Assembly: GCF_025770785.1 (NCBI RefSeq)
Contig: NZ_JANZLA010000001.1
Span: 682,001 to 746,000, forward strand
Length of the DNA stretch: 64,000 nucleotides
Origin: Cellulomonas sp. SG140
Lineage (GTDB): Bacteria; Actinomycetota; Actinomycetes; Actinomycetales; Cellulomonadaceae
Direction of reading: 5' to 3'
The translations under genes and the position numbers were made by a program. Below are positions 16,544 through 25,337 of this stretch, one piece after another (position 1 is the stretch's first letter; the number at the start of each line of letters is the position of its first letter). A model generated the notes under the pieces. The model had not been told where the DNA came from. It did no database searches and saw nothing but the letters and a program-made list of their open reading frames with translations.

Positions 16544-19270
16544 GTGGGGACCGGCGAGCTGCTCGACGTGCTGCTCGCGGGAGGCCGCCGAGCGGACCGG
16601 ATGACGCACGTCCGGCACCTGCCGAGCCGGCCCGGCCGCACGGTCGACTGGCCGGCCTGGGCCGACCCGGCACTGGTCACCGGCTACCGGCGCCTCGGGG
16701 TCGAGGCGCCCTGGGCGCACCAGGCCGAGGCGGCGGACGCCGCGTGGTCCGGCACCCACACCGTGCTCGCGACGTCCACCGGCTCGGGCAAGTCGCTGGC
16801 GTTCTGGCTCCCCGCGCTGAGCGCCGTGCGCCGCGCTGGCACGGACGCCGCGACGGGCGCCGGCCAGGGCCGCATCGAAACGGTCCGGCGACGTGCCACG
16901 ACCCTCTACCTGTGCCCGACGAAGGCGCTGGCGGCGGACCAGCTCGCCGGGCTCGAACGGCTGTTGCACGCCGCCGAGCTGCGCGACGTCCGCGTCGCCA
17001 CGTGCGACGGCGACACCTCGCGCGAGGAGCGTCGTTGGGTGCGCGAGTACGCCGACGTGGTGCTGACCAACCCCGACCTGCTGCACGTCACCCTGCTGCC
17101 GCAGCACCAGCGGTGGTCGCGCCTGCTCTCCTCGCTGCAGTACGTGGTGCTCGACGAGTGCCACGCGTTCCGCGGCGTGTTCGGTGCGCACGTGGGGCTG
17201 GTGCTGCGCCGGTTGCGACGCGTCGCCGCGGCCTACGGGGCGCACCCGACCTTCGTGATGGCGTCCGCCACCACCGCGGACCCGGCGGCGAGCGCCGCCC
17301 GGTTGATCGGCGTGGGTCCCGACGAGGTGCGGGCGATCACCGACGACGCATCGCCGGCCGGCACCAAGACCGTGGTGCTGTGGGAGCCACCCGAGCTGCC
17401 GGGGTCCGATGCGCCGTGGTCGGCGCTGCTGCCGGAGGACGACCCCTGGGCACAGGTCTCGGTGGTGCCGGCTCCCCTGCCGGTGCTGACAGGCGCGCAG
17501 GTCCCGGCCGTCGTGCCCGTGCCGACGGCCGCGCAGGCCGCCCCGGCGACGCAGACGTCGGGATCGGGTTCCCTCGCGACCGGCACGCCGCTCGCCGGCC
17601 TGCCGTCGGGCCCGCTCGGCACGGGCGAGCAGCTGGTGGTCGAGCGCACCGACGCCCCCCGGCGCACGGCGACCGCCGAGGTGGCGGAGCTCCTGGCGGA
17701 CCTGGTCGCCGCCGGCGCCCGCAGCCTCGCGTTCACCCGCTCACGCCGAGGGGCGGAGTCCGTGGCCACCACGGCTCGCGCCCACCTGGAGCGCAGCGTT
17801 CCGGAGCTGGCCGGACGGGTCTCGGCGTACCGCGGCGGCTACCTCCCCGAGGAGCGACGCGCGCTCGAGCGGGCGATCGGCACGGGCCAGCTGCGCGGGC
17901 TCGCCACGACCAACGCCCTGGAGCTCGGCGTGGACATCTCCGGCCTCGACGCGGTGCTCATCGCCGGCTGGCCCGGCACCCGCGTGTCGTTGTGGCAGCA
18001 GGCGGGCCGCGCGGGGCGGGCCGGCGCCGACGGGCTCGTCGCGTTCGTCGCCCGCGAGGACCCGCTCGACACCTATCTGGTGCACCATCCGGAGGCGGTG
18101 CTCGACGCACCCGTCGAGGCCACCGTCTTCGACCCGGGCAACCCCTATGTGCTCGCGCCGCACCTGTGCGCCGCGGCGGCCGAGGTGCCGCTGCGCACGG
18201 ACGAGCTCGGGATGTTCGGGCCGGCCGCGCCGGCCCTGCTGGACGAGCTCGTGGAGCGGGGCGCCCTGCGCCGCCGAGCCTCCGGGTGGTACTGGACCCA
18301 CGCCGAGCCGGCGAGCGGGCTGACCGACCTGCGCGGCACCGGCGGTGACCCGGTGCGCGTGGTCGAGTCCGGCACCGGCCGACTGCTGGGCACCGTGGAC
18401 GCCGCGTCCGCCGACTCCACCGTGCACGAAGGCGCCGTCTACGTGCACCAGGGCGCGACCTTCGTCGTCGACGAGCTGTCCCTGGACGACGGCATCGCCC
18501 TGGTGACGCGGCGCGACGTGGACTACGGCACGTGGGCCCGATGGGTCACCACGACGCAGATCCGCCAGGTCCGTCACGAGCTGACGTGGGGCCCGGTGAC
18601 ATGGGGTTTCGGGGACGTGGACGTCACCAGCCAGGTGCTCGGCTACCAACGCAAGCGCGTCCCGGACCTGCAGGTGCTCGGCTCGTCCGACCTGGACCTG
18701 CCCGCACGAACCCTGCGCACCACCGCCGTCTGGTGGACAGCACCGCCTGAGGTCCTCGAGGCCGCCGGCGTGACCCTGGAGCAGACGCCCGGCGCCCTGC
18801 ACGCCGCCGAGCACGCCTCGATCGGCCTGCTCCCCCTGCTCGCGACGTGCGACCGCTGGGACCTCGGTGGCCTGTCGACTGCCGTGCACGTCGACACCGG
18901 CACCGCCACCGTCTTCGTGCACGACGCGTACCCCGGAGGGGCCGGGTTCGCCGAGCGGGGGTTCGGCCTGGGCGCCGTCTGGCTGCGGGCCACGCGTGAC
19001 GCGATCGCGTCCTGCCCGTGCAGCTACGGGTGCCCCGCCTGCGTCCAGTCGCCCAAGTGCGGCAACGGCAACGACCCGCTCGACAAGGCGGCTGCGATCC
19101 GGCTGCTCGACGTGGTCCTGGCTCACGCACCGGGCTCGACGGTCGGTCCAGAGGCGCTCGCACCGGGTTCGACGGCCGGTCCACGGACGCAGGAACCCGG
19201 CTCGACGGTCGATCGAGCACCGTCCGACCTGAGGCCGACGGTCGATCGGGCGGGGTCCGAGCCGCGCTGA
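16544..19270 (+). CDS. DEAD/DEAH-box helicase with DUF1998 domain (MrfA/Hrq1-like)
   Basis: Superfamily 2 helicase of about 908 residues. Walker A is ATSTGSGKS (about residues 76-84) and motif II is DECH. A conserved helicase C-terminal domain follows, then DUF1998 with four cysteines in CPCSYGCPACVQSPKCGN. This layout matches the MrfA/YprA DNA-repair helicases. A Pro-rich insertion at about residues 305-350 and repeats of GSTV(D/G) at the C-terminus are probably disordered. Start is uncertain: the GTG at 16544 fits the likely N-terminus, and ATG 16601 is the alternative. Convergent with the pilus operon, the arrangement typical of actinobacteria. Confidence 0.88.
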   Translation: MGTGELLDVLLAGGRRADRMTHVRHLPSRPGRTVDWPAWADPALVTGYRRLGVEAPWAHQAEAADAAWSGTHTVLATSTGSGKSLAFWLPALSAVRRAGTDAATGAGQGRIETVRRRATTLYLCPTKALAADQLAGLERLLHAAELRDVRVATCDGDTSREERRWVREYADVVLTNPDLLHVTLLPQHQRWSRLLSSLQYVVLDECHAFRGVFGAHVGLVLRRLRRVAAAYGAHPTFVMASATTADPAASAARLIGVGPDEVRAITDDASPAGTKTVVLWEPPELPGSDAPWSALLPEDDPWAQVSVVPAPLPVLTGAQVPAVVPVPTAAQAAPATQTSGSGSLATGTPLAGLPSGPLGTGEQLVVERTDAPRRTATAEVAELLADLVAAGARSLAFTRSRRGAESVATTARAHLERSVPELAGRVSAYRGGYLPEERRALERAIGTGQLRGLATTNALELGVDISGLDAVLIAGWPGTRVSLWQQAGRAGRAGADGLVAFVAREDPLDTYLVHHPEAVLDAPVEATVFDPGNPYVLAPHLCAAAAEVPLRTDELGMFGPAAPALLDELVERGALRRRASGWYWTHAEPASGLTDLRGTGGDPVRVVESGTGRLLGTVDAASADSTVHEGAVYVHQGATFVVDELSLDDGIALVTRRDVDYGTWARWVTTTQIRQVRHELTWGPVTWGFGDVDVTSQVLGYQRKRVPDLQVLGSSDLDLPARTLRTTAVWWTAPPEVLEAAGVTLEQTPGALHAAEHASIGLLPLLATCDRWDLGGLSTAVHVDTGTATVFVHDAYPGGAGFAERGFGLGAVWLRATRDAIASCPCSYGCPACVQSPKCGNGNDPLDKAAAIRLLDVVLAHAPGSTVGPEALAPGSTAGPRTQEPGSTVDRAPSDLRPTVDRAGSEPR

Positions 19271-19276
19271 GCGCGC

Positions 19277-19368
19277 GGTCACGGCGCCCGTGGGTCGACC
19301 GCAACCAGGCTCGGTCGCGCGTGGTCACGGCGTCCGCGGCCCGACCGCAACCGGGCGCGGTCCCGCGC
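19277..19368. repeat. 46-bp imperfect tandem duplication at a gene end
   Basis: Copies 19277-19322 and 19323-19368 agree at about 38 of 46 positions. The second copy contains the stop codon of the TadE-like gene (19325-19327) and the first duplicates that triplet beyond the gene end. It fills most of the gap between the convergent helicase and pilus operons. Confidence 0.8.
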
Positions 19369-19780
19369 GGGCGCGCGCTCGAGCGGCGCCAGCAGGCCCG
19401 TCCACCGTCACCTGCACGGTCACCGTTCCGAACGCTGCCGTCCCCGACGCGTCCGTCTCGCACCGCGTCGCGCGGCCGCCGTTGCGCTCGGCGACGGCGG
19501 CGGCGAGGACGCACGGGCCCCCGGCCGGTGCGGACGCGGGTTCGGCGTCGTCGGGGAACGCGGACTGCCGCTGCAGCCGTTCCGCGGCCGCGAGCGCCGC
19601 GAGGTCCGCAGCCGCCTGCGCACGTGCGTGCCCGAGGAACGACGCCGCCAGGACCCCGAGCAGCCCCGCGACCAGGACGACCACTGCGGCCACGCCGAGA
19701 ACGAGAACGGTTCCGGACCCGCGGTCGCCGTGCGGACGCCGTCGCCACGCCGGCGCGACCTGCCCGGGTGGCGTGCTCAC
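19325..19780 (-). CDS. TadE-like pseudopilin, helicase/secretion neighbourhood type
   Basis: 151 residues, last gene of the pilus operon. After a basic N-terminus comes DRGSGTVLVLGVAAVVVLVAGL, a pilin-type membrane helix. The glutamate expected at position +5 after the Gly cleavage site is replaced by Leu, so processing may be absent or relaxed. The rest has two cysteines and an Ala/Arg-rich tail. This matches the family described as helicase/secretion neighbourhood TadE-like (TIGR03816). GTG start overlaps the preceding stop (GTGA). Confidence 0.82.
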   Translation of the reverse strand: MSTPPGQVAPAWRRRPHGDRGSGTVLVLGVAAVVVLVAGLLGVLAASFLGHARAQAAADLAALAAAERLQRQSAFPDDAEPASAPAGGPCVLAAAVAERNGGRATRCETDASGTAAFGTVTVQVTVDGPAGAARARARAGPRPVAVGPRTP

Positions 19781-20196
19781 GGCTCCACCGGTGTGCTGCT
19801 GCGCGCCCGCGCCTCGAGACCGCCGAGGCCCCATGCGCCGGTCACGGGCCGGTCGACCGTGACCGTCACCCATCCGTCGGCGCGGACGACGGCGACGGAC
19901 GCGCCGTCACCGGCCGAGCGTCTGACGACGCCCACCACGGTGGCATCGTCCTCACCGAGCGCGGCGCTGCGCGCACCGGCACGCGCCGCCTCGGTGCACC
20001 GCAGCTGGGTGGTGGCCGCCGTGGTGAGCAGCAGTACCAGCCCGAGGAGCACCACGACGCCGACCAGGCCGACCGCGAGCTCCACGGTGACGGCGCCCCG
20101 ATCGGTGACTGCCCCGCGAGCGCCGCCCCCGGGAGGACGTCGCACCGCGCGGTCCCGCCGTCGCACCGGAGGCTCGGCGACAGCACGCGGCGTCAC
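19777..20196 (-). CDS. TadE-family pseudopilin
   Basis: 139 residues. A 40-residue Arg-rich leader precedes TDRGAVTVELAVGLVGVVVL, where Gly is followed by Glu at +5, the prepilin-peptidase pattern G/xxxxE, and a hydrophobic helix. Probably a minor pilin of the Flp/Tad pilus. GTG start overlaps the stop of the DUF4244 gene by four bases, and its own stop overlaps the next gene. Confidence 0.82.
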   Translation of the reverse strand: MTPRAVAEPPVRRRDRAVRRPPGGGARGAVTDRGAVTVELAVGLVGVVVLLGLVLLLTTAATTQLRCTEAARAGARSAALGEDDATVVGVVRRSAGDGASVAVVRADGWVTVTVDRPVTGAWGLGGLEARARSSTPVEP

Positions 20197-20582
20197 GACG
20201 ACAGCGCGCGCCGCACGATGCCGAGCAGCAGTCCGCGCACCTCGTCGCTGCGCAGGATCGCCACCAGCAGCCCCGCGAACCCGACCGCCGCCAACGTGGC
20301 GATCGCGTACTCCGCGGTCGCCATCCCGGCGTCCCGCGCGCCCGCCCGCAGCGCCCACAGCCTCGCGACGACCCACCGCGCGAAGCCCCGGAGTGGCCCG
20401 ACGCCGAGGGGACCCTCCGCGCCCGAGCTCGTCGTGCCGGCACGCACCGGCCCCACGTTCGCCACGTCAGCACGCACCGGCTCGCCGCTCGTCGTACCGG
20501 CACGCGCCGCCCCCGCGCTCGTGACGTCAGCACCGCTCGCCCCGGCATCGGCCACACCCGCACCGATCACGTCCGCACCCAT
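20193..20582 (-). CDS. DUF4244 Flp-type prepilin with long leader
   Basis: 129 residues; candidate major pilin. The cleavage pattern G/MATAEY (Gly86, Glu+5, Tyr+6) is the Flp signature, and the mature part would be 43 residues, dominated by one helix (ATLAAVGFAGLLVAIL). The leader of 86 residues is unusual for Flp pilins and contains repeats of the type RAGTTS/GADV (residues 17-53) encoded by a degenerate DNA repeat. ATG start with AAGGAG about 7 nt upstream. 138 bp separate it from tadC upstream, so it may have its own expression level. Confidence 0.85.
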   Translation of the reverse strand: MGADVIGAGVADAGASGADVTSAGAARAGTTSGEPVRADVANVGPVRAGTTSSGAEGPLGVGPLRGFARWVVARLWALRAGARDAGMATAEYAIATLAAVGFAGLLVAILRSDEVRGLLLGIVRRALSS

Positions 20583-20720
20583 CCACGTCTCCTTCCGACC
20601 AGGCCGGTCCCGCGACCGGCGGGCCGAGCCTGGTGGCCCGAGGCCCGGCGGCTCCCCGCCCACCGCAGGCCCGGATCGCCCACGGGATCGCCCCGGGCTG
20701 TGGACGGGTGGCGTGCCCGG

Positions 20721-21362
20721 TCACCCGAGCACGCGACCCGCGATCGACAGCACCACCGGCACCACACCCAGCAGCAGGAAGGCGGGCAGGAAGCACAGGC
20801 CCAGGGGCAGCACCAGCCAGACGCCGAGCCGCCCGGCCGCCGCTCGACCGGCAGCCCGGCGCCGGCGACGTGACGCCGCGGCGGCGGCGCGCAGGAGCGG
20901 TACCGGTGACGCCCCGGCCACCGCGGTGGGCTCCAGGGCGTCCGCCACCGCACGAGCTGCCGGCGGCGCGTCTGCCCACGCGGCCTGCCACGTCGACCCG
21001 AGCGTCAGCGCGCCCGCCGCGCGGCGCAGCGGGGCACCGACGCGCCCGGGAAGCGCGTCGGCGACGGTCGAGAGTGCTCGCGGCATCGGTGCACCCGCCG
21101 CCAGTGCGGCTGCGACCAGGTCCAGCAGCAGCGCCGGGTCCGGACCGGCCTCCAGCGCTCCGGACCCGCGCGGTGCGCCTCCCGGCCGCCACCGGGCGCA
21201 CCCGGACCCGCGCCACCCGCGGCGTCGCCGGGCAGCGGCGGCGTCGTGCTCCCGCGACACGGGCGATCCTCGACCGACCGACCGCGCCCTGTCGCCGACG
21301 CACCACCACGGGGCGCTGCCGAGCACAAAGAGCGCCACGAGCACCACCGGGCCGCCGGTCAC
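20721..21362 (-). CDS. tadC: Type II secretion F-domain membrane protein, TadC-like
   Basis: 213 residues. A short N-terminal helix (GGPVVLVALFVLGSAPWW), then a cytoplasmic F-domain helical bundle (ALEAGPDPALLLDLVAAALA onward) and two C-terminal helices (LGVWLVLPLGLCFLPAF, LLLGVVPVVLSIAG). Inner-membrane platform of the pilus assembly machine, acting with TadB. GTG start overlaps the tadB stop (GTGA). Shorter than Gram-negative TadC, as usual for this actinobacterial neighbourhood. Confidence 0.82.
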   Translation of the reverse strand: MTGGPVVLVALFVLGSAPWWCVGDRARSVGRGSPVSREHDAAAARRRRGWRGSGCARWRPGGAPRGSGALEAGPDPALLLDLVAAALAAGAPMPRALSTVADALPGRVGAPLRRAAGALTLGSTWQAAWADAPPAARAVADALEPTAVAGASPVPLLRAAAAASRRRRRAAGRAAAGRLGVWLVLPLGLCFLPAFLLLGVVPVVLSIAGRVLG

Positions 21363-22153
21363 GGGGCTGCCGCTCTCCGTGCCCGGGCGACGAGGAGCCT
21401 GGTCCAGCCCCATCCCCCGGCGACGAGGCCGCAGCCCAGCACCCCGGACACCGTGCCGAGCCGGCCGTCGAGCAGCACGCCGACGGGGTCCGCGCCGGCG
21501 GCGGCGCCCAGCAGCACACCGAGCACGGGCAGCCCGAGCAGCACGCGCACCGATGCGCGCGGACCCGCGAGCGCCGCGGCGAGCTCCGCCTCAGCCTCCG
21601 CGTCGGCCGCGACTGCCGCGGCGACCTCGTCCAGCACGGCGGCGAGCGGAGCTCCCAGCTGCTGCGCCACGACGGCCGCTGCGACGACCGCCTGCGCCCG
21701 CGCCCGTTCACCGGGAGGCACCCCGCGACGTCGTCGACCACGGGCCGGCGGCGCAGCACCGTGCAGGAGCTGGTCAACCGTCGGGACTGCACCGCACGCG
21801 GACAGGCGGAGCGCTCGCGCCCACGCGTCGGCAGGTCGCGCACCGGCTCGCAGCAGGGTGCTGACGGTGGTGACGACTGCCGCCAGGTCGACCGTGCCGG
21901 TCGACGCACCACGGCGGGACGCCAGCCGCGCCGTCCAGCCGACGGGCGTCGCTCGGGCGCGCGCCGCCACCGCAGGAGGCGGTTGCTGCCGCTCCCCGCC
22001 GTCGGTCCGTGGCCGGGCCCCGTCCTGCGCTCCACCCCTGCCCGCCGAGGCCCACCCCCGCTGCTCGGCTGCGGGAAGGAACCCGCGCCGAACGCTCGGG
22101 CCCGCGACGAGCAGCACCGCCAGTGTCACGAGCAGCCCGAGGACGGCCGTCAC
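21359..22153 (-). CDS. tadB: Type II secretion F-domain membrane protein, TadB-like
   Basis: 264 residues. N-terminal helix TAVLGLLVTLAVLLVAGPSV, an Arg/Gly-rich cytoplasmic linker, the F-domain (VVTTVSTLLRAGARPADAWA) and two C-terminal helices (VRVLLGLPVLGVLLGAAAGA and GTVSGVLGCGLVAGGWGW). Second platform protein of the pilus system. Its GTG start overlaps the tadA stop, so tadA-tadB-tadC are translationally coupled. Confidence 0.83.
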   Translation of the reverse strand: MTAVLGLLVTLAVLLVAGPSVRRGFLPAAEQRGWASAGRGGAQDGARPRTDGGERQQPPPAVAARARATPVGWTARLASRRGASTGTVDLAAVVTTVSTLLRAGARPADAWARALRLSACGAVPTVDQLLHGAAPPARGRRRRGVPPGERARAQAVVAAAVVAQQLGAPLAAVLDEVAAAVAADAEAEAELAAALAGPRASVRVLLGLPVLGVLLGAAAGADPVGVLLDGRLGTVSGVLGCGLVAGGWGWTRLLVARARRAAAP

Positions 22154-23463
22154 GACGCAGTCCGGTCGAGGCGTGCCGCGAGGCGATCCCACGCCGGGCC
22201 GCGTTCCACGGCTCCCGCACCGTTGCAGCGCACAGCAGGCTCGACGGCCAGGGACCCGTCGTCGGCCCGGCGCACCACACCGATCTCGGTCAGCCGGCGC
22301 TGCGCCCGGTCCGGGCCGGCCCGGCGCAGGTGCAGCACCGCATCGACGGCGCTGACGGCCTGGGCTGCCAGGGCGTCCCGCGACATCCCGGCGAGGGCCG
22401 CCAGCGCCTCGAGCCGCGCCGGGACGTCGGCCGCCGTGTTGGCGTGCAGCGTCGCGCAACCGCCCTCGTGCCCGGTGTTCAGTGCCGCCAGCACCTCCCG
22501 GATCTCGGCACCGCGCGCCTCGCCGAGCACCAGCCGGTCGGGACGCATCCGCAGCGCCTCCCGGACGAGCCGCGCGAGGTCCACCGCACCGGCCCCGTCG
22601 ACGTTGGCGTGGCGGGTGGTGAGGTGGACGACGTGCGGGTGGTCCGGCCACAGCTCGCCGGCCTCCTCCACGACGACGATCCGCTGGTCCGGCGGGACGG
22701 CGGTCAGGAGCGCTGCCAGCAGGGTCGTCTTGCCGGACCCCGTCGGGCCGGACAGCAGCAGGTTGGCGCGGCGGTGCACCAGCGCCTGCAGGAGCGGCAT
22801 GACGGCGGGCGCGAGCGTGCCGCGGTCGACCAGCTCCTCCAGCGTGAACGGCTGCCGGCGCAGCACCCGCAGGCTCAGCACCGTGCACGGCCCCGCCAGC
22901 GGAGGCAGCACCGCGTGCAGCCGCGTCCCGTCGGGCAGGCGGGCGTCGACCGTCGCCGTCGCGTCGTCGAGCCGCTGGCCGCCCGATGCCGCCAGACGCA
23001 CCGCCAGCTCCCGCACGTCGGCCACCGAGCCGAGGTCGGCGTCGGTGCGCACCAGGCGCCCGGCGCGCTCCACCCACACGTCGGCCGGTCCGTTGACCAG
23101 CACGTCGGTGACGAGCGGGTCGTCGAGCCACCGCTGCAGCGGCCCGGCGCCGAACAGCACCGCACGGACCTCCCGCACGGCCGTGGCCAGGGCGGACGGG
23201 CCGAGCAGCGTGCCTTCCTGGTGCACCGCGTCACCGACGAGCGCGGCCAGGAGCTCGTCCGACGGGACCGTCCCGCCGCCGCCGTCGGCTCCGCGACCGG
23301 ACGCAGCAGAGGTCGAGGACACCGGCGGCGCTCCGAACCCGTCCTGCAACCGCGCGCGCACCCGCTCGGCGAGCTCTGTCAGCCCGTCGCCCGTCAGCAC
23401 CGCCGCACCACGGGCCGCCGACCCGGGCTGCGCGTCCCGAGGCACCAGCCGCCCGGCACTCAT
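22150..23463 (-). CDS. tadA: Pilus assembly/secretion ATPase TadA (CpaF)
   Basis: VirB11/PilT-type ATPase of 437 residues that powers pilus assembly at the cytoplasmic face. Walker A is LSGPTGSGKTT (about residues 240-250), Walker B region RIVVVEEAGELW, and the His box with HVVHLTTRHANVDGAG. An N-terminal helical domain of about 170 residues precedes the core. It belongs to the helicase/secretion neighbourhood ATPase group (TIGR03819). It lies 18 bp after the CpaE-like gene. Confidence 0.92.
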   Translation of the reverse strand: MSAGRLVPRDAQPGSAARGAAVLTGDGLTELAERVRARLQDGFGAPPVSSTSAASGRGADGGGGTVPSDELLAALVGDAVHQEGTLLGPSALATAVREVRAVLFGAGPLQRWLDDPLVTDVLVNGPADVWVERAGRLVRTDADLGSVADVRELAVRLAASGGQRLDDATATVDARLPDGTRLHAVLPPLAGPCTVLSLRVLRRQPFTLEELVDRGTLAPAVMPLLQALVHRRANLLLSGPTGSGKTTLLAALLTAVPPDQRIVVVEEAGELWPDHPHVVHLTTRHANVDGAGAVDLARLVREALRMRPDRLVLGEARGAEIREVLAALNTGHEGGCATLHANTAADVPARLEALAALAGMSRDALAAQAVSAVDAVLHLRRAGPDRAQRRLTEIGVVRRADDGSLAVEPAVRCNGAGAVERGPAWDRLAARLDRTAS

Positions 23464-23481
23464 CCGCTCACCACCGCGCCG

Positions 23482-24252
23482 TCATCCGAGCAGCCACGAC
23501 GCCTCGACCTGCGCCGCGACCGCACGGGCTGCCCGAACCGCCGTCCCCCGGCTCGGCAGCGCGCCCCGCTCCGCCGCACGCGCGAGCCGGCGCGTCGTCC
23601 CGCCGGCCCAGAGCACGGGGAGGTCGACGGCGGCCGAGAGCTCCGCCACGGAGAGCCCGCCGGGACCCCGCCCGAGGACGACCAGCCCCACCGAGGCACC
23701 GGCCGCGACCAGCCGTGGTCGAACGGCGAGGGTGCCCGCGACCGACCTGAGGTCCCGCCGCGCCACCACGACCACGACGTCGCACGCCCCGAGCACGGCG
23801 GCACCGCCCGACGCGCCGCCCCGCGGCAGGTCCAGCACGATCGCGCCGACGGCACCGGCCAGCGCCTGCAGCACGTCGGCCACCAGACCGGGCTCGGGCT
23901 CGGAACCGTCCCGGTCGGCACTGAGCACCGCACAGGCGCCCCACCGCGGCAGCAGCGCGAGCACGTCCTCACCCGGCACGTCGCCACGCGCACCCGCCAG
24001 CTCCGGCCACCGCGCACCGTCGGCGTCCTCCACCCCGACGGTGACGTCCAGGCCGCCGCCCCCGGGGTCGAGGTCGACCAGCACCGTGCTGGTGCGGCGG
24101 GCCAGCCGGGCCGCGGTCAGCGCCGCCAGCGTGGACGTGCCGGCACCGCCGCGGGCTCCCACCACACCGACGACGGCGGCCCGCGGCGCGGGCCCCGCGC
24201 CGGTGGCGGCTGCGCCCGGCCCGGGCGGCAGCAGCACCCTGCTCGACGACAT
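23482..24252 (-). CDS. CpaE-like ParA-superfamily protein of the pilus locus
   Basis: 256 residues. A ParA/MinD-like fold with VVGVVGARGGAGTSTLAALT near the N-terminus, where both lysines of the deviant Walker A (KGGxGKT) are replaced (Arg and Thr). It probably acts in localisation rather than as a classical ATPase. The fold continues with VLVDLDPGGGGLDV and IVLDLPRGG. Matches the actinobacterial CpaE-like family (TIGR03815). Start at MSSSRVLL with GAGGAGG 7 nt upstream. First gene of the pilus operon, divergent from the HAD hydrolase. Confidence 0.85.
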   Translation of the reverse strand: MSSSRVLLPPGPGAAATGAGPAPRAAVVGVVGARGGAGTSTLAALTAARLARRTSTVLVDLDPGGGGLDVTVGVEDADGARWPELAGARGDVPGEDVLALLPRWGACAVLSADRDGSEPEPGLVADVLQALAGAVGAIVLDLPRGGASGGAAVLGACDVVVVVARRDLRSVAGTLAVRPRLVAAGASVGLVVLGRGPGGLSVAELSAAVDLPVLWAGGTTRRLARAAERGALPSRGTAVRAARAVAAQVEASWLLG

Positions 24253-24443
24253 CACGCACCTCCTCAGCGGCCGCCCAGCCTGCCGTCCCGGCGCCGCGAA
24301 CGGCGGCACCGGGGCGACGTCCCGACGCGGGCCGACGTGCGGAGCCGGGCTGTGGGTGGGTGGCCGCCGATACGCTCGCGGGAGCCGGCGCCCGTCGGGT
24401 GCCGCCGCAGCACGTGGTCCCGGGCCGCCGAGGAGGCCGATCG

Positions 24444-25337
24444 ATGAGCGACGCCACCGCGGAGCCCACAGCCGACCCCGCCGCCGAGGAGCCCACGGGC
24501 GACCCCACCGCCGACCGCGCACCGGCCGACCCGCACCGGGCGGCGGCCTTCTTCGACCTCGACAAGACGATCATCGCCACGTCGTCGGCCACGGCCTTCT
24601 CGCGCCCGTTCCTCGCCGGAGGCCTGCTGACCAGGCGCGCGATGCTGCGCGCCGCCTACGCGCAGTTCCTGTACCAGGTGGGCGGCGCCGACGAGGTGCA
24701 GACGGAGCGCATGCGCGCCCAGCTGTCCCGGATGGTGACGGGCTGGGACGTGGACCAGGTCTCGGCCATCGTCGAGCGGACGCTGCACGAGTCGATCGAC
24801 CCGGCGGTGTACGCGGAGGCGGTGGTGCTGATCGACGAGCACCACCGCGCGGGCCGGGACGTGATCGTGGTGTCGGCGTCGGGCCGGGAGCTGGTGGAGC
24901 CGATCGCGCGGCTGCTCGGCGCGGACGGCGTGATCGCCACGCACATGAGGGTCGCGGACGGGCGGTACACGGGGCTGATCGACTTCTACGCGTACGGGCC
25001 CGCCAAGGCGGAGGCGATGGCCGACCTCGCCCACCTCAGGGGGTACGACCTGCAGGCGAGCTACGCGTACTCCGACTCGATCACCGACGAGCCGATGCTC
25101 GCCGCCGTCGGCCACGCCGCGGTGGTCAACCCCGACCGGGCCCTGCGGCGGCTCGCCGAGGAGCGGGGCTGGGAGACGCTGCGGTTCGTCCGCCCGGTGT
25201 CGTTGCGGCTCATGTCGCGCCGCGACTCACGGACGGCGGCGGTCGTCCTGCTGCTGCTCCTGGCGGCGGGCGCTGTGGTGTGGGTCCTCGCGGGCCGGTG
25301 GCGCCGGAACGGCGGACGCGGCCGCGGACTCGGCTGA
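24444..25337 (+). CDS. HAD-superfamily IB hydrolase with C-terminal membrane helix
   Basis: 297 residues. A 30-residue Ala/Pro/Thr leader, then FFDLDKTIIATSS (nucleophile Asp in DxDxT form), VIVVSASGRELVEPIA (motif II) and YSDSITDEPML (motif IV). This is the SerB/HAD-IB arrangement of the TIGR01490 group, which in actinobacteria sits next to the CpaE/TadA genes. A single helix near residues 265-285 anchors the C-terminus. GAGGAGG lies 9 nt before the ATG; a -10-like TACGCT is at 24372. Substrate unknown; phosphoserine-like or lysophospholipid phosphates are possible. Confidence 0.85.
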   Translation: MSDATAEPTADPAAEEPTGDPTADRAPADPHRAAAFFDLDKTIIATSSATAFSRPFLAGGLLTRRAMLRAAYAQFLYQVGGADEVQTERMRAQLSRMVTGWDVDQVSAIVERTLHESIDPAVYAEAVVLIDEHHRAGRDVIVVSASGRELVEPIARLLGADGVIATHMRVADGRYTGLIDFYAYGPAKAEAMADLAHLRGYDLQASYAYSDSITDEPMLAAVGHAAVVNPDRALRRLAEERGWETLRFVRPVSLRLMSRRDSRTAAVVLLLLLAAGAVVWVLAGRWRRNGGRGRGLG

